From Smittia aterrima (lineage: Eukaryota > Arthropoda > Insecta > Diptera > Chironomidae): a stretch of DNA of 64,000 nt. Position 1 is the stretch's first letter. Every line of letters starts with the position of its first letter. The position numbers and the translations under genes were made by a program. The notes below the pieces were generated by a model. The model saw nothing but the letters and a program-made list of their open reading frames with translations. It searched no databases and was not told the origin of the DNA. Where the stretch lies: assembly GCA_033063855.1 (NCBI GenBank), contig CP093829.1, positions 19,251,537 to 19,315,536 of the forward strand, given 5' to 3'. Positions 46,679 to 60,082 of this stretch are shown piece by piece.

Positions 46679-49600
46679 TTATGTTTTTGTTGAAACAGGT
46701 TTCTCGTCTTCGACAAGACCCGAATTCTTTGCCATTCCGTAAAATATTGAATTTTTATTTGACAAAAGGTTTTGCGGTGAATCGAACTCTGCGATGATTC
46801 CCGCGTCCAACACGATGATTCTGTCCGAGTCCATGATCGTGTTGAGTCGATGAGCGATTGTTAAGATTGTGCAGTCATTGAATTGTGTTCTGATCGTGTT
46901 TTGAATCAGTTCGTCAGTTTCGATGTCGATCGCAGCTGTTGCTTCATCCAAAATGAGAACTTTCGTTTTTCTCAGCAAAGCTCGAGCCAAGCAAACGAGT
47001 TGTCGTTGCCCAACTGACAAATTCTCTCCGCCTTCGGTGATTTTATGCTCAAGTCCGTCGCTCAATTCTTTCACAAACGACTTCAAATGAGATTGCTCGA
47101 GCGCCATCCAAATCGCTTCATCAGGATACGATTTGAATGGATCGATGTTCATTCTCAGTGAGCCACTGAACAGAACAGGATCTTGTGGAATGATTGTCAA
47201 GCGAGATCGAAGTGAATGCAATCCAATGTCGTGGATATCAACTCCATCGATAATAATTTTTCCTCCAGCTCTTTCAATTATTCTGAAAAGTCCAAGAGTC
47301 AGACTTGATTTGCCAGCTCCAGTTCGTCCGACAATTCCAATTTTTTCTTGGCTCTTTGAAGAGAAACTGATTCCTTTCAAAACCAAGTCAAGTCCTTCTC
47401 TGTAGCGAAGTTGGAAATTTTTGAACTCGACGACTCCTTTCTGTGGCCATTCTGGGTTCTAAAAAATAAAATACATGATTTATTATAAATCTTTAGATTT
47501 AGCATTAGTCCTGAGAGATTGACTCACCATTTCAGTTGTTTTCCACTCAGCTTCTTGTTGTCGATCCGTATACTCTTCAACACGCTCAACTGCGACGATG
47601 TTTGTTTCTACTTCTGTTGTCATTTGAACAAACCAGCTCATGACAGCCGAAATTTGAAGAGCATAAGTGATGGATAGACCAACGATAGCTCCTCCAATTG
47701 TATCACGAGCCAGAACAGCAAACATTGCAGCAGAAAGAACGACAAGTGATCCAACAATCTCAAGACGAACTCCCAACCAACAATTTGCGCAGATACTCAA
47801 ATAAGAGATCGCTTGATTGTGATCGACTTTTGATTGCGATTCAACTGTAAATCTTCTTTGTAAAGTGTAAGCTCTGATTGTTGATTGTCCACCGAGAGAT
47901 TCGCCGAAATGCGAATAAATCGGAGATCGTGTGACTGATTCCAAACGTTTGAGCTGTCTCGAAGTTGCTACGTAGAACTTTTGTACGAAGTAATAAAGAA
48001 CAATCACTGGAACTGCCACGGACATGAAAATTGGAGTTGATATTGAAATAACGATGAAGATGGCAATGACACTGCAGAGCATCCAAACCCAACTGCTCAT
48101 GACCATTGGAAGCAACGAATCGATTATGTCTGTGTCCTTTGAAAATCTGTTGAGCACTCTACCGAGTGGAGTTGTATCGAAGAATGACATTGGCAATCTC
48201 ATTGTGTTCCTGAGAAGACCATTGTGCAAGTTTCTTGCAGATCGCAAAGCTCCAATTGCGAAAGACATGGAAGCCGTCAACAAAGAAATTCCTTGAACAA
48301 CTCCCATCGCTCCATAGACGCCAACGTATACGTTTCTCCAGAATGTGTCTTCTTCTGATGCTCTCTCATCAGTTGACCAAAGCGTAAGCCAGACTAAAAA
48401 GAGAAATGTTGAAACATGAGAAATAAATAATTTTCTCACTTACAATTCGATGAAACCGAGATCCCTTGATGTATTGCGTGGAAAAGAAGAATTGAGACTG
48501 TGAAGGGAATGCCAATGCTTTTGAAATATCTCAAATAAACTCCGATGCTGACACTTCCAGTTGCTGAATCTTCTGCTTCCATAAGTTTTGTCATTGGCGT
48601 TGGTTTTGGAACTTTAATTTCGCTCTCCTGACTTCGTCTGCTTGATCGACGTTTCAACGAACCTTCTTGGGATTTTTCATGATTTTGTGAAATTATTGAA
48701 ATTCTGCGATTAAGCAAAAATTTCAGTTGAGGATCTTCGATTGTCTCTGAGATGTCTTCCAAATCTTCCTCGTTCTGCTCTTGCAAATATTGAATCAGGA
48801 ATTCAGAGAATGCTCCTTTCTGAGCAAGAAGATTTCTGTGAATTTTAAATGTTGATTAAAATAATTCATTTCAAGTAAAAAGCTTTCTCACTTGTAAGAT
48901 CCACTTTCAGTGATTTCTCCTTTGATCATCACAAAGATTTCATCAACTTTCGGTAAATAAGAAATTGCGTGAGTGATCAAGAATCTCGTCTTTCCTTTCA
49001 ACATTCCGTTCTCTCCCATGACGTGATCGAAAATGTGTCTTCCGACATGAGAGTCAACAGCTGACAAAGGATCATCGAAGATGTAAATATCAGCTCCACT
49101 GTAGACTGCTCGAGCGATCGAAACTCTTTGCTTTTGTCCTCCCGACAAGTTGATTCCTTTTTCGCCAATTTCCGTTTCATCTCCTCCTGGTAACATTGCC
49201 AAGTCAGCAGTCAGTGCGCAAGCAGAAATAACTTGTTGATAAAGTTTCTTGTCATAAGGTCTTCCGAAAGTAATGTTGTCTCTCAAAGTGGAATTTTGGA
49301 TCCAAGCTTGTTGTGGAACATAAGCAATTTTGCCGTCAACATTCACCTTTCCTTCAAGCTTTTCCATCTCTCCCAAAAGAGCGGAAATCAATGAAGATTT
49401 TCCACACCCAACTGGTCCAACAACCGATGAAAAGTTGCCTCGCTTAACTGCCAAGTTGACATTGCTCAAAGTTGGTTTGTCATCTCCCCAAGAGAAAATT
49501 CCGTTTCTGATTTCCAGAGCATTCTCACTTGGATTGTTCGTGACATTGTTTGGATCAAGCTCTTCAGCATTCATGAACTTGTCAATTCGTTTCACGGAAA

Positions 49601-52140
49601 CATAAGCCACCATCACAAAGTTAACAGCCATTGGCACTGTGAAGTAAAAAGTATTAAAAACTCAACTCGAAAAAACTCGTCTGATCAGAAATCTCAAAGA
49701 GAATTTTCTGACCCAACATTTCCCTCATTAATTTGTAATACTCACATAAAGTCATCGGCATCTGAAGGATGTTAAACAAAGACATTGACACAAAAGCAAT
49801 TTCAGGAGTCAGCACGTTTCCAAGGAAGACAAAAGTCATGAAAGAGACGAAAGCAACGAGGAACGGAGCTAGTGACCAAACGAACTCAATCCCTGCATTA
49901 TAAAGAGCGGCATGACGTAAATGAACCAGTTCACGCTGACGAGTATCCACAATCAATTTCTCGAATGATGGTTCCCACGCGTAAAGTTTTAAAACTTTCA
50001 TTCCACTCAAGATTTCGTTCATTGATTTCACTCGCTCGTCCTTGACTTCCATGTTTTTGGTTTGCAAAACTTGAAGCTGAGTTGCAATGACTGCGGTGAT
50101 TGGGAACATAATGATCATCACAGCCAAACCAGCAAATACAGCAACTCCGAGATATCGCCAGAGTAAGTAGATTGCGAGACCCATCACAATAGGACCACTC
50201 CATACAACGTGAATATAATTCATCATGTCGAAGAAACTGTGAGCGTCCACTGACATTAGATTCACGATTTCTCCAGTTGTCGTGTTACGCTTGGCAGCGC
50301 TTGAAATTCTCAAGGCCTTGCGATAAATTGAACTGATGATTGCTGTTCGAATTTTAAATCCAACTTGGAAAGATGTCAAGAGATGTTGTCCATTCAAAAT
50401 TGCCATCAAGAAAGACACGATAAACATTGTTGTAGCCAAAAGAATTCCTTTCCACAAAGCGCCATCGGTTTCAACGAAATTGATGAGAGCTCCGAGCAGA
50501 AGTGGCGATGCAAACTGAAGCATGTCCACGAAGAATTTGAAGATCCCGGAATATAAAAATTTTCCTCCAAAAGTTTTCGCCATCGCAGAGAAAATTGAAT
50601 AACGAATTGAAGGATCTTCAGAATTTCCTTTTTTATCATTCAATTTTTTCTTTTTGTCGACTCGATCATTGAAGTTTTTATCAAACCCTGGCACGAGGTC
50701 TTCTGACGCGTTCTCTGGATTTATGTCGAAAATGTCTTCTTCCGTCAACGGTCGTCGCCAACCTTTCCACGCCGTCTTATCAAAGTAGAAGAAGAACGAG
50801 CGATTGAGCATGCTGGCAGATAATTCTGGATTTGGATTCGTTGCTTTGGGATATGACGAGTGTCGTGGAGGTTTATCCGAGAAGCAATTCAGGATGAACA
50901 TGATGCTGACCAAGCTGAAGAAAGCGACGTACTTGATGAATTGAAATCCTGCCCAATAAATGTCACCATTTCTAAAATGACTGGTATTGTAGTTGATGAC
51001 TTCCCATCTCAATTGTGGAATGCTGCAGAATGTTAGAAGCAGATAGAAAGTGAACAGGAGACCTGACGCTCGATGGCCTTTAATTTTGTGGTAATGTTGG
51101 ATAATCGCCGCGAAAATCTGAAAAATAAATTTGATTCCAAGGACTTTCAACTTAAATTGAAATTGACTTACCAAAGACACAATTAGTAACCCGATTGCAA
51201 CATATTGTGAAGTGAAAATTTCTTGTTCATCTCTCACGCTGATCGTTATCGATAAATCAGCGACCATCAAACAAATGAGCAGGAAAAGAATAATTGATTT
51301 CGAAATGTTGAGAAATGACCACGGAAGGTCGCTGTAACGACTTTTCTTTCTTCTCGAGTAATCCAGCAACGAGAAGAGCCATAAGAATCCACATGGTGCG
51401 TAGACTAACGCAGTTTGTTTGAAGCAAAACGTGAAATCTGGATTCGTCTCAGACCAACTCAGTTCACTATCCTAAAAATAGACAACTCAACGTCATAAGT
51501 AAACAATTCTAGAATCGAAAAGCGTGAAGATACACGAGACTCAATTTAGTTTTTTTTAATTGATTAAATTGAGCGTTGGCGACACATTAATAGAAAAGAA
51601 TGTTCGTTCCTCAATTTTGACTTATCAGCTCATGTTTCTTTAAATAAATTCTTAACCGAAATGTTTGATCAACGCTAAGCTTATCAATGAGATTGAGCCG
51701 AATTTGGTGAAAAGTTGCCATAAAAGCGGCATATCTTATCAGTTTCGCAATCTTAGGTTCTGACCATGATGGGAAAATCACTTCGGCCTGAAATAACTTT
51801 TTTCAAAAAAGGTATTTCCTGGATTTTAATGTTCTACAAGTGTCGGAATTAACTGATACGTAATAATTACAAGTGCTCAATCGTTCAAACTTTAAAAGAA
51901 CAAGTATCATCGAAATGAAGGTCGCTCTGATCAAGTGTCTAGAAATTACGTTTCTTTAAATTTAAGAACTTTCTGCACTTTTGTTGGAAAATATTTAGTA
52001 ACATGTGGAAATTTATCTTTAGTTCGAAAAATATTCTCCTAGCGATAAAATCGATCAAACATTTTATTTGCTCAAGTTATGAAATTATCGAAACTAAAAT
52101 TACTGACCCAAAAGTCGTCGGGACAAAAACTGTTGCTCAT
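46679..52140 (-). CDS. MRP: MRP1/ABCC1-type long ABC transporter, copy A
   Basis: Seven coding exons (52108-52140, 51172-51471, 49746-51117, 48892-49636, 48444-48835, 47528-48393, 46679-47458) join in frame to 1495 residues, near the 1531 of human ABCC1. The layout is TMD0-L0-TMD1-NBD1-TMD2-NBD2. The start MSNSFCPDDFW followed by NPDFTFCFKQTALVYAPCGF is the ABCC1 N-terminus with TMD0. NBD1 has Walker A GPVGCGKSS near residue 642, LSGGQKQRVSIARAVY and IYIFDDPLSAVD. NBD2 has GRTGAGKSS near 1279, LSVGQRQLVCLARALL and VLILDEATAAID. These pumps export glutathione, glucuronate and sulphate conjugates and leukotrienes. Compared with copy B this gene lacks three introns. The last exon and exon 2 are near-identical to copy B. 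Confidence 0.95.
51731..51771 (-). promoter_or_regulatory. Conserved GATA-containing block in intron 1 of MRP copy A
   Basis: The order TCTTATCAGTT, ATCTTA, GTT and TGACCATGA is shared with the matching intron of copy B, while the flanks have diverged. CTTATC is a GATA-factor site. Conservation between paralogues suggests a shared enhancer, or simply slow decay of a recent duplication. Confidence 0.35.
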
Positions 52141-52602
52141 TCTAACTTTTGCACAGAATGAACTTCAATTCAAAGACTTTAATAACTTCAATAAATTTTA
52201 ATTTAAGTTAGCACAATAGTTTTTATTTCTGAGATTTTGAAAACGCGTGTTTCTTTGTCCGAATCTGAGAGCTAACTGAAAATTGATATTGTGTGATGCA
52301 GATAAGAATTTTTTATCTTATGACATTGAAAGCCTTTATTATTAATTTCGCAGATATCATTTTTCATTTGCTCTAGGTCATGATCGCACATGCTTCGTCG
52401 AATCGAAAAAAATGTTTTCAATAAATATTTTGATAAGTTTTTGTTTATTTCCAAGTGGGGACCCTCGCAATCGGTCTCCCGCGAATTATCTGAAATGACC
52501 GTGAAGTGAAACAAATATTTAAACATCTTTTTGTTTATTTAATGATAAAGAATAAATTACAGGATTTTTCTGTATGAAACTTAAACCTAGGTAAACATAA
52601 AA

Positions 52603-55600
52603 TTAAGCTTTTGTTGAAACTGTTTTTTCTTCCTCGACAAGACCCGAATTCTTTGCCATTCCGTAAAATATTGAATTTTTATTTGACAAAAGGTTTTGTG
52701 GTGAATCGAACTCTGCGATGATTCCCGCGTCCAACACGATGATTCTGTCCGAGTCCATGATCGTGTTGAGTCGATGAGCGATTGTTAAGATTGTGCAGTC
52801 ATTGAATTGTGTTCTGATCGTGTTTTGAATCAGTTCATCAGTTTCGATGTCGATCGCAGCTGTTGCTTCATCCAAAATGAGAACTTTCGTTTTTCTCAGC
52901 AAAGCACGAGCCAAACAAACGAGTTGTCGTTGCCCAACTGACAAATTCTCTCCGCCTTCGGTGATTTTATGCTCAAGTCCGTCGTTCAATTCTTTCACAA
53001 ACGACTTCAAATGAGATTGCTCGAGCGCCATCCAAATCGCTTCATCAGGATAAGATTTGAATGGATCGATGTTCATTCTCAGTGAGCCACTGAACAGAAC
53101 AGGATCTTGTGGAATGATTGTCAAGCGAGATCGAAGTGAATGCAATCCAATGTCGTGGATATCAACTCCATCGATAATAATTTTTCCTCCAGCTCTTTCA
53201 ATTATTCTAAAGAGAGCTAATGTTAAACTTGATTTGCCAGCTCCAGTTCGTCCGACAATTCCAATCTTTTCTTGACTCTTGGCGGAGAAATTAATTCCTT
53301 TCAAGACTAAATCGAGTCCTTCTCTGTAGCGAAGTTGGAAGTTGACGAATTCAACGACTCCTTTCTGTGGCCACTCCGGATTCTAAAATTGACAAATGTC
53401 AGCAACTTCAAGTCAAGTGACATGATCTTTGACTCACCATTTCTTTTGTTTTCCACTCAGCTTCTTGTTGTCGATCAGAGTATTCTTCAACGCGCTCAAC
53501 TGCGACGATATTTGTTTCTACTTCTGTTGTCATTCGAACGAAGAAACTCATAAGACTCGAAATTTGAAGAGCATAAGTGATGGACAGACCAACGATAGCT
53601 CCTTCAATCGTATCACGAGCAAGAATTGCAAATAATGCTGCAGCTAAGACTACAAATGATCCAACAATCTCGAGACGAACTCCCAGCCATCTGTTAGCGC
53701 AAATGCTCATGTAAGAGATCGCTTGATTGTGATCGACTTTTGATTGCGATTCAACTGTGAATCGCTTTTGCACATTGTAAGCTCTGATTGTTGATTGTCC
53801 GCCAATTGTCTCACTGAAATGCGAGTAGATTGGAGAGCGTGTGACTGATTCTAAACGTTTTAGTTGTCTCGAAGTTGCTACGTAGAACTTTTGTACGAAG
53901 TAGTAAAGAACGATTACTGGCAGTGCAACTGACATGAAAATTGGAGTTGAAATAGAAATGACGACAAAGATAGCGACTACGCTGAAGAACATCCAAATCC
54001 AGTTTCTCATTACACTTGGCAGGAAAGCATCAATGACATCTGTGTCTTTAGAAAATCTGTTGAGCACTCTACCGAGTGGAGTTGTATCGAAGAATGACAT
54101 TGGCAATCTCATTGTGTTCCTGAGAAGACCATTGTGCAAGTTTCTTGCAGATCGCAAAGCTCCGATGGCAAAGACCATTGCGCCGGTTAAAAGCGCAACT
54201 CCTGAAGAAGAGAACGAATAAATATTTAATATTTTATCAGAAACATAAATTTAAATCAGATCTTACCTTGAACGACTCCTAACGATCCATAAACACCAAC
54301 ATATAAATTTCTCCAGAATGTGTCTTCTGCTGCTGCTCTCTCGTCTGTTGACCATTGAGTTAGCCAGACTAGAAAGAAAGAAAATGTGTCAGAATTGAAC
54401 GATTAAAACTATCATTTACTTACAATTTGAGAGCACAGCCATCGCCTGATTAATTGCGTTAAAAAGAAGAATTGTGATTCCGAAGGGAATTCCAATGCTT
54501 TTGAAATATCTCATGTAAACTCCAGAGCTGACACTTCCAGTTGCTGAGTCTTCTGCTTCCATAAGTTTCGTCATTGGCTTTGGTGGAGGAGCTTTCTTTT
54601 CGCTCTCTTGGCTTCTTCGGCTTGATCGACGTCTGAGTGAACCATTTTGCGATCTAAAATAATATTTTGAATTAATGTTTTGCAATTTAGAAAATTTAAG
54701 GAAAATTACTTTTTATCAGGACTTTGTGAAATTTGTGAAATCTGACGCTCAAGCAAAAATTTAAGTTGAGGATCTTCGATTGTCTCTGAGATGTCGGCCA
54801 GATCTTCCTCGTGCTCTTCTTGCAAATATTGAATCAGGAATTCGGAGAATGCTCCTTTCTGAGCAAGAAGATTTCTGTGAATTTTAAATGTTGATCAAAA
54901 TAATTCGTTTCAATAAAAAATATTTCTCACTTGTATGAACCACTTTCAGTGATTTCTCCTTTGATCATCACAAAGATTTCGTCGACTTTCGGTAAATAAG
55001 AAATTGCGTGAGTGATCAAGAATCTCGTCTTTCCCTTCAACATTCCGTTCTCTCCCATGACGTGATCGAAAATGTGTCTTCCGACGTGAGAGTCAACTGC
55101 TGACAAAGGATCATCGAAGATGAAAATATCGGCTCCACTGTAAACTGCTCGAGCGATCGAAACTCTTTGCTTTTGTCCTCCCGACAAGTTGATTCCTTTC
55201 TCTCCAATTTCTGTTTGATCTCCTCCTGGTAACATTGCCAAGTCAGCAGTTAATGCGCAAGCAGAAATGACTTGTTGATAAAGTTTCTTGTCATAAGGTC
55301 TTCCGAAAGTAATGTTGTCTTGTAGTGTTGCGTTCTGAATCCAAGCTTGTTGTGGAACGTAAGCCACTCTACCATCAACATTCACCTTTCCTTCAAGCTT
55401 TTCCATCTCTCCCAAAAGAGCGGAAATCAATGAAGTTTTTCCACATCCAACTGGTCCAACAACAGCCGAAAGTCTTCCTCGCTTAACTGCCAAGTTGATG
55501 TTCTTTAATGTTGTCTCATCTCCTCCCCACGAGAATGTTCCGGTTTTGATTTCAAGTGAGTTATCACTTGGATTGTTTGTCACATTATTTGGATCAAGCT

Positions 55601-58013
55601 CTTCAGCATTCATGAACTTATTAATTCGCTTCACGGAAACATAAGCGATCATCACAAAGTTGATAACCATCGGGACTAAAAAGAAATCATTGATCAATTT
55701 TCAAATATCATTTAAATAATTTATAAACTCACATAACGTCATCGGCATTCGGAGAATATTGAACAAAGCCATTGAAACAAATGCAATTTCAGGAGTCAGC
55801 ACATTTCCGAGGAAGACAAAAGTCATAAACGAGAATAATGCAACAAGGAAAGGAGCCAGTGACCACAAAAACTCCGTTGCGGCATTATAAAGAGCGGCTT
55901 GACGTAAGAACACAAGCTCACGTTCTCGAGTATCTCTTATCAATGTCTCGAATGATGGTTCCCACGCGTAAAGTTTCAAAACTTTCATTCCACTCAAGAT
56001 TTCGTTCATTGATTTCACTCGCTCGTCCTTGACTTTCATTTGCTTTGTTTGAAGATCGCGAAGTCTTGTAGCGATGAGTGCTGATAATGGAATCATCATG
56101 ATCATCACAGCCAAACCGGCAAACACAGCGACTCCAAGATATTGCCATAAAAGGAAGATAGCGAGACCCATAACGATTGGACCACTCCAGCCGACGTGAA
56201 GATAAGGAATCATTTCAAAGAATCTGTGAGCGTCAACTGACATCAGATTTACAATTTCTCCTGCTGTCGTATCGCGTTTCGCGGCACTCGACATTCTCAA
56301 GGCCTTGCGATAAATTGAACTAATCAGAGCAGTTCTTATCCGGAAACCAACTTGATAAGACGTGAGACCGTGTTGCCCGTTCAAAATTGCAATCAAGAAA
56401 GTGACTCCGAACAAAGTCATCGCCAAAAGAATTCCTTTCCACAAAGCTCCATCGGTCTCGACATAATTGATGAGAGCTCCGAGAAGAAGAGGCGACGCAA
56501 ACTGAAGCATATCAGCGAAGAATTTGAAGATTGCTGAATAGAAAAATATTCCACCGAAGCTTTTAACCATTGCCGGGAAAATTGAACCTTGAACTGTTGT
56601 TGCGTCATCTGAAGACGAATTTGATTTCCTCTCTTGCTTCCTGATAAATAAAAACAATTTAGAAAAAGTTTATCTCGGAAAAGTTTATCTTTGAACTGAC
56701 CTCTTTCTTTTCTCAAAACTATCTTCGTAGTTCTTATCAAACTCTGGCACGAGTTCTTCTGACGCGTTCTCTGGATTTATGTCGAAAATGTCAGACTCAA
56801 CCAACGGTCGCCGCCAACCTCTCCAAGCCGTTTTATCGAAAAAGTAGAAGAACGAGCGATTGATCATGCTGGCAGATAATTCTGGATTTGGGTTCGTGGC
56901 TTTGGGATATGACGAGTGTCGTGGAGGCTTGTCCGAGAAGCAATTCAAGAGGAGCATGATGCTAATGCAACTGTAGAAAGCGACGTACTTGATGAACTGA
57001 AATCCTGCCCAGTTGATGTCACCATCTTCAAAATGACTGGTATTGTAGTTGATGACTTCCCATCTCAATTGTGGAATGCTGCAGAATGTTAAAAGAAGAT
57101 AGAAAGTGAACAGGAGACCTGACGATCGATGGCCTTTGATTTTGTGATAATGTTGGAGAATCGCCGCGAAAATCTGAAAAATAAATTTGACTTCAAGGTC
57201 TTTCCGACTTAAATTGAAATTGACTTACCAAAGACACAATTAGTAACCCGATTGCAACATATTGTGAAGTGAAAATGTCTTGTTCATCCCTCACGCTGAT
57301 CGTTATCGATAAATCAGCGACCATCAAACAAATGAGCAGGAAAAGAATAATTGATTTCGAAATGTTGAGAAATGACCACGGAAGGTCGCTGTAACGACTT
57401 TTCCTTCTTCTCGAGTAATCCAGCAACGAGAAGAGCCATAAGAATCCACATGGTGCGTAGACTAACGCAGTTTGTTTGAAGCAAAACGTGAAATCTGGAT
57501 TCGTCTCAGACCAACTCAGTTCACTATCCTAAAAATAGACAACTCAGCGTCATAAGTAAACAATTCTAGAAGCGATAGCCGCGAATCGAAATGCGTGTAG
57601 ATGAGACTCAATTTAATTTATTTTAATTGAACAAATTGCTTCGTTGCCGACACATTCGATCTCAAGTTTGGGCAGTAAGCGTGACTTGAAACGCAAAGTC
57701 ATTGCTTGCTCACGGTTGTTATCACAAAGATTATGCCGAATATGGAAGCGAAACCAGAGTTTTGATAAATTGCTTTCGTAGTTCGCTAATCTTATCAGTT
57801 CGTCATAATGAAATCTTAAGTTTTGACCATGAGAATCACAATTTGTACGAAAATTTAATCACTTTTGATGAATTTTTGTCTCCAAAAGTTTGGAAAACTT
57901 TCAGGAAACTAATCACAAACTTGTAATTTCAATTAACTTCATTAATTTCACTTTGAAGTTCTAAAATTTGACTCTTTACTGACCCAGAAGTCGTCGGGAC
58001 AGAATTCGCCCAT
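52603..58013 (-). CDS. MRP: MRP1/ABCC1-type long ABC transporter, copy B
   Basis: Ten coding exons (57984-58013, 57229-57528, 56701-57173, 55733-56640, 54931-55675, 54710-54874, 54424-54653, 54267-54368, 53438-54201, 52603-53382) join in frame to 1498 residues. Architecture and motifs are as in copy A: start MGEFCPDDFW; NBD1 GPVGCGKTS, LSGGQKQRVSIARAVY and IFIFDDPLSAVD; NBD2 GRTGAGKSS, LSVGQRQLVCLARALL and LDEATAAID. All expected residues are present, so both copies should be working pumps. Differences concentrate in TMD1, the L0/linker segments and the charged linker after NBD1 (QISQSPDKK here; RISIISQNHEK in A), regions that could shift substrate or regulation. Three introns present here are missing from copy A: 56641-56700, 54654-54709 and 54202-54266. 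Confidence 0.95.
57787..57833 (-). promoter_or_regulatory. Conserved GATA-containing block in intron 1 of MRP copy B
   Basis: Counterpart of the block at 51731-51771, with TCTTATCAGTT, ATCTTA, GTT and TTGACCATGA in the same order. Confidence 0.35.
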
Positions 58014-58515
58014 TTTTCTGTCTTTTCTTGTACAAAATTCAAATCACAAACAAATTAATCATCAGCAGGAGTTTGTTTCAACCTTAATCGCACTTCTGTT
58101 TAAAAACTTTTTAGGAACCTTTTAAAAATCGCTCTTCACTGAATGGAATCTCCGCGATGAATGAAGAAGCTGAAAGAGAAACTTCGACTTTTGATATTGA
58201 GCTGAGTGTGGCGATAAAAATCCTTATCGCTGGCGAGCTTCGAGTGAGAAACACGAGAGAGGGTTTCATAACCATTCCTCGACCTATCAGTTGATAACAG
58301 CTGACAAATATTTCGCTATCTCAATCTAAAAATAATTCATTTTAGTTTGGTGTAGGTCAGGAGCGCACATGTTTAAAATTATTCTCTCGTCTCAAGAACA
58401 TCAACAAAATAGGTTGAATTTATTTTTTTCGTCTATTTTTAAAATTGTTTAAGTGTAAGTGAAAATTTGAACTCAGCGAAGAAAAAGAATTTTCCAATGA
58501 AAAACATAAGAAAAA
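58014..58515. other. Upstream region of MRP copy B
   Basis: About 500 bp between the MRP copy B start and the stop of the next minus-strand gene. It has several GATA words, including the inverted pair listed separately and TTGATAACAGCTGAC near 58290. No coding exon. Confidence 0.45.
58211..58230. promoter_or_regulatory. Inverted GATA pair upstream of MRP copy B
   Basis: GCGATAA and TTATCGC form perfect 7-bp inverted arms around a 6-nt spacer, about 200 bp upstream of the ATG. Paired GATA sites are common in gut and Malpighian-tubule promoters of insects. The assignment is by motif only. Confidence 0.35.
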
Positions 58516-59262
58516 TTAAACTGCTGTTGTTTGATTTTCTTCTTCACTCTTAACACTGGCAGTTTCACTGTTGTTTGCTGATTTTGATTTCAATCGATAC
58601 TCCTTGAAGAGAGAAATCGCGACGAGTTCGATGTACACTTTAATCACAAGGAAAATGAAGGAAACCCGGAAGAGATGGAAGATCGATGCGACGAAGCTGA
58701 CTAGACATCCGCAAACAGCTAAAAACACGAAAATCGCATCGAGAACGAAGTAGGGGATGAAGCAACGAGTCTTCGACTGGAGAAGAAAGAAAATTCAAAA
58801 TGAAAATACAAAATTCGTTGAATTAATTAGCTCGACTCACTGTGTTAACTCCGTAAATTAAAATTATAGTGAAGGCAAAGTAGGTCAAGAAAATCAGCAT
58901 CAGCAGAAAGTTGACGAGGATGATGTAAGCTGAAAGACGAAAACGTCACGTGGAGCAACGCATGAGTGTTGACAAACTTTTCACTTACTGCGAGTCTGTT
59001 GGTCCAGATAATAAAATCGATCGCCGAAAATCAAGAAGAAATACCAATCCTCAGTTTCGTCCATGAAACTCATCAAATCCACTTCGCCGATGTAAACTAT
59101 TTCGAAATAGGCCGCTGACACAAAAAGGAATATCCACAAAAGACACTCAACGCCAAGCCAGCAGTTTAATCCGATTCGTAAATCGACACAGTAGCAGCAC
59201 TTGTCGAGCTTCGGTTGAGTGTCTTGTTTCACCGTTACTTCTACAGTCGTCAGCGTCTCCAT
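58516..59262 (-). CDS. Four-transmembrane protein, tandem copy 1 (DUF4728-like)
   Basis: Exons 58989-59262, 58841-58929 and 58516-58776 join in frame to 207 residues. I recognise it only as an insect four-helix membrane protein resembling the DUF4728 group; the function is unknown. After a short cytosolic leader with KLDKCCYCVDLRIG there are four hydrophobic helices (LGVECLLWIFLFVSAAYFE; LVNFLLMLIFLTYFAFTIIL; YFVLDAIFVFLAVCGCLVSF; SFIFLVIKVYIELVAISLF). A conserved YR after helix 4 (FKEYRLKSKS) leads into an acidic tail. The 89-nt middle exon, with the same phases, is identical in length in the two neighbouring copies. Confidence 0.82.
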
Positions 59263-60082
59263 AATTTCTTCTTTCCTGATAACGCGACAGATGGAATTAA
59301 TTAAAAATTATTATTGCAAACATCTTCTGTCACCTTAATCTTACTTTTGATTCAAATAAATCGAAAATTTAAAACGTCTCAAGCTTCAGCTCTTCCTACC
59401 GCAACGAACAGCCGAACCAAACTGGCTGCGATTTCCAAAGTTCTCTTCAACCCCGGTCGTTTGCGCATGAACTTTTCCGATTTCTTCCAACCCGCGACTT
59501 TCACGACTAAACTGCTGTTTACACTTACATGATGAAAGATCTAAGAGAGAAGTTGTATGTTGATGAGTCAACAGTCATTGAATAAATTCTAAAACGCATG
59601 AAAAGGGAAGCGTACACATTCTTCAATGAGCTGGGTGGAGGGTGAGAGAAAGGACGAAAATAAAATTGTTGGCGCCACAGTTCTTCGATCATCTCCGAGA
59701 GAAGAGGGGGAAGGATTTTTTTCTCATGTCGATTTCACAGCCTAAGAATATTGAATGAAAATCTTTTTCGATTTGTTCGAAGCGAAATGAAAATATTTTT
59801 GTTTTATTCAAATAGAAATCTTTTGTGTTACATCTTACGACATCAAAATTCTTAAATGCAAAAATTGTTGTAAAATTACTTTTGTAAAGAGCTCGATCGA
59901 AAATACGTTTTCGCTTTTAAAAAAATTGTTCTTAATGTCTAATTTCCGCGTGACTACCAATTATCCTAAGATACCAAGAAAATGTATAAAGTTAGTGACT
60001 TAATTGATTATATTTGAACACACATAAGAAGATAATATTTCCAAAACATCGGAAATGACACTCGAATTTCCTTTTTTCGAAT
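59263..60082. other. Spacer between four-helix genes 1 and 2
   Basis: About 820 bp, AT-rich. Promoter of copy 1 and 3' end of copy 2 expected. The small frames at 59314-59532 are not gene-like. Confidence 0.5.

Noticed and set aside
25119..58013. The AKR, ABCC and EcKL genes as one co-regulated detoxification gene cluster
   Set aside because: The families fit, but they lie on both strands with EMC3 and sarcoglycan between them, and no shared promoter motif spans them; kept as a remark only.
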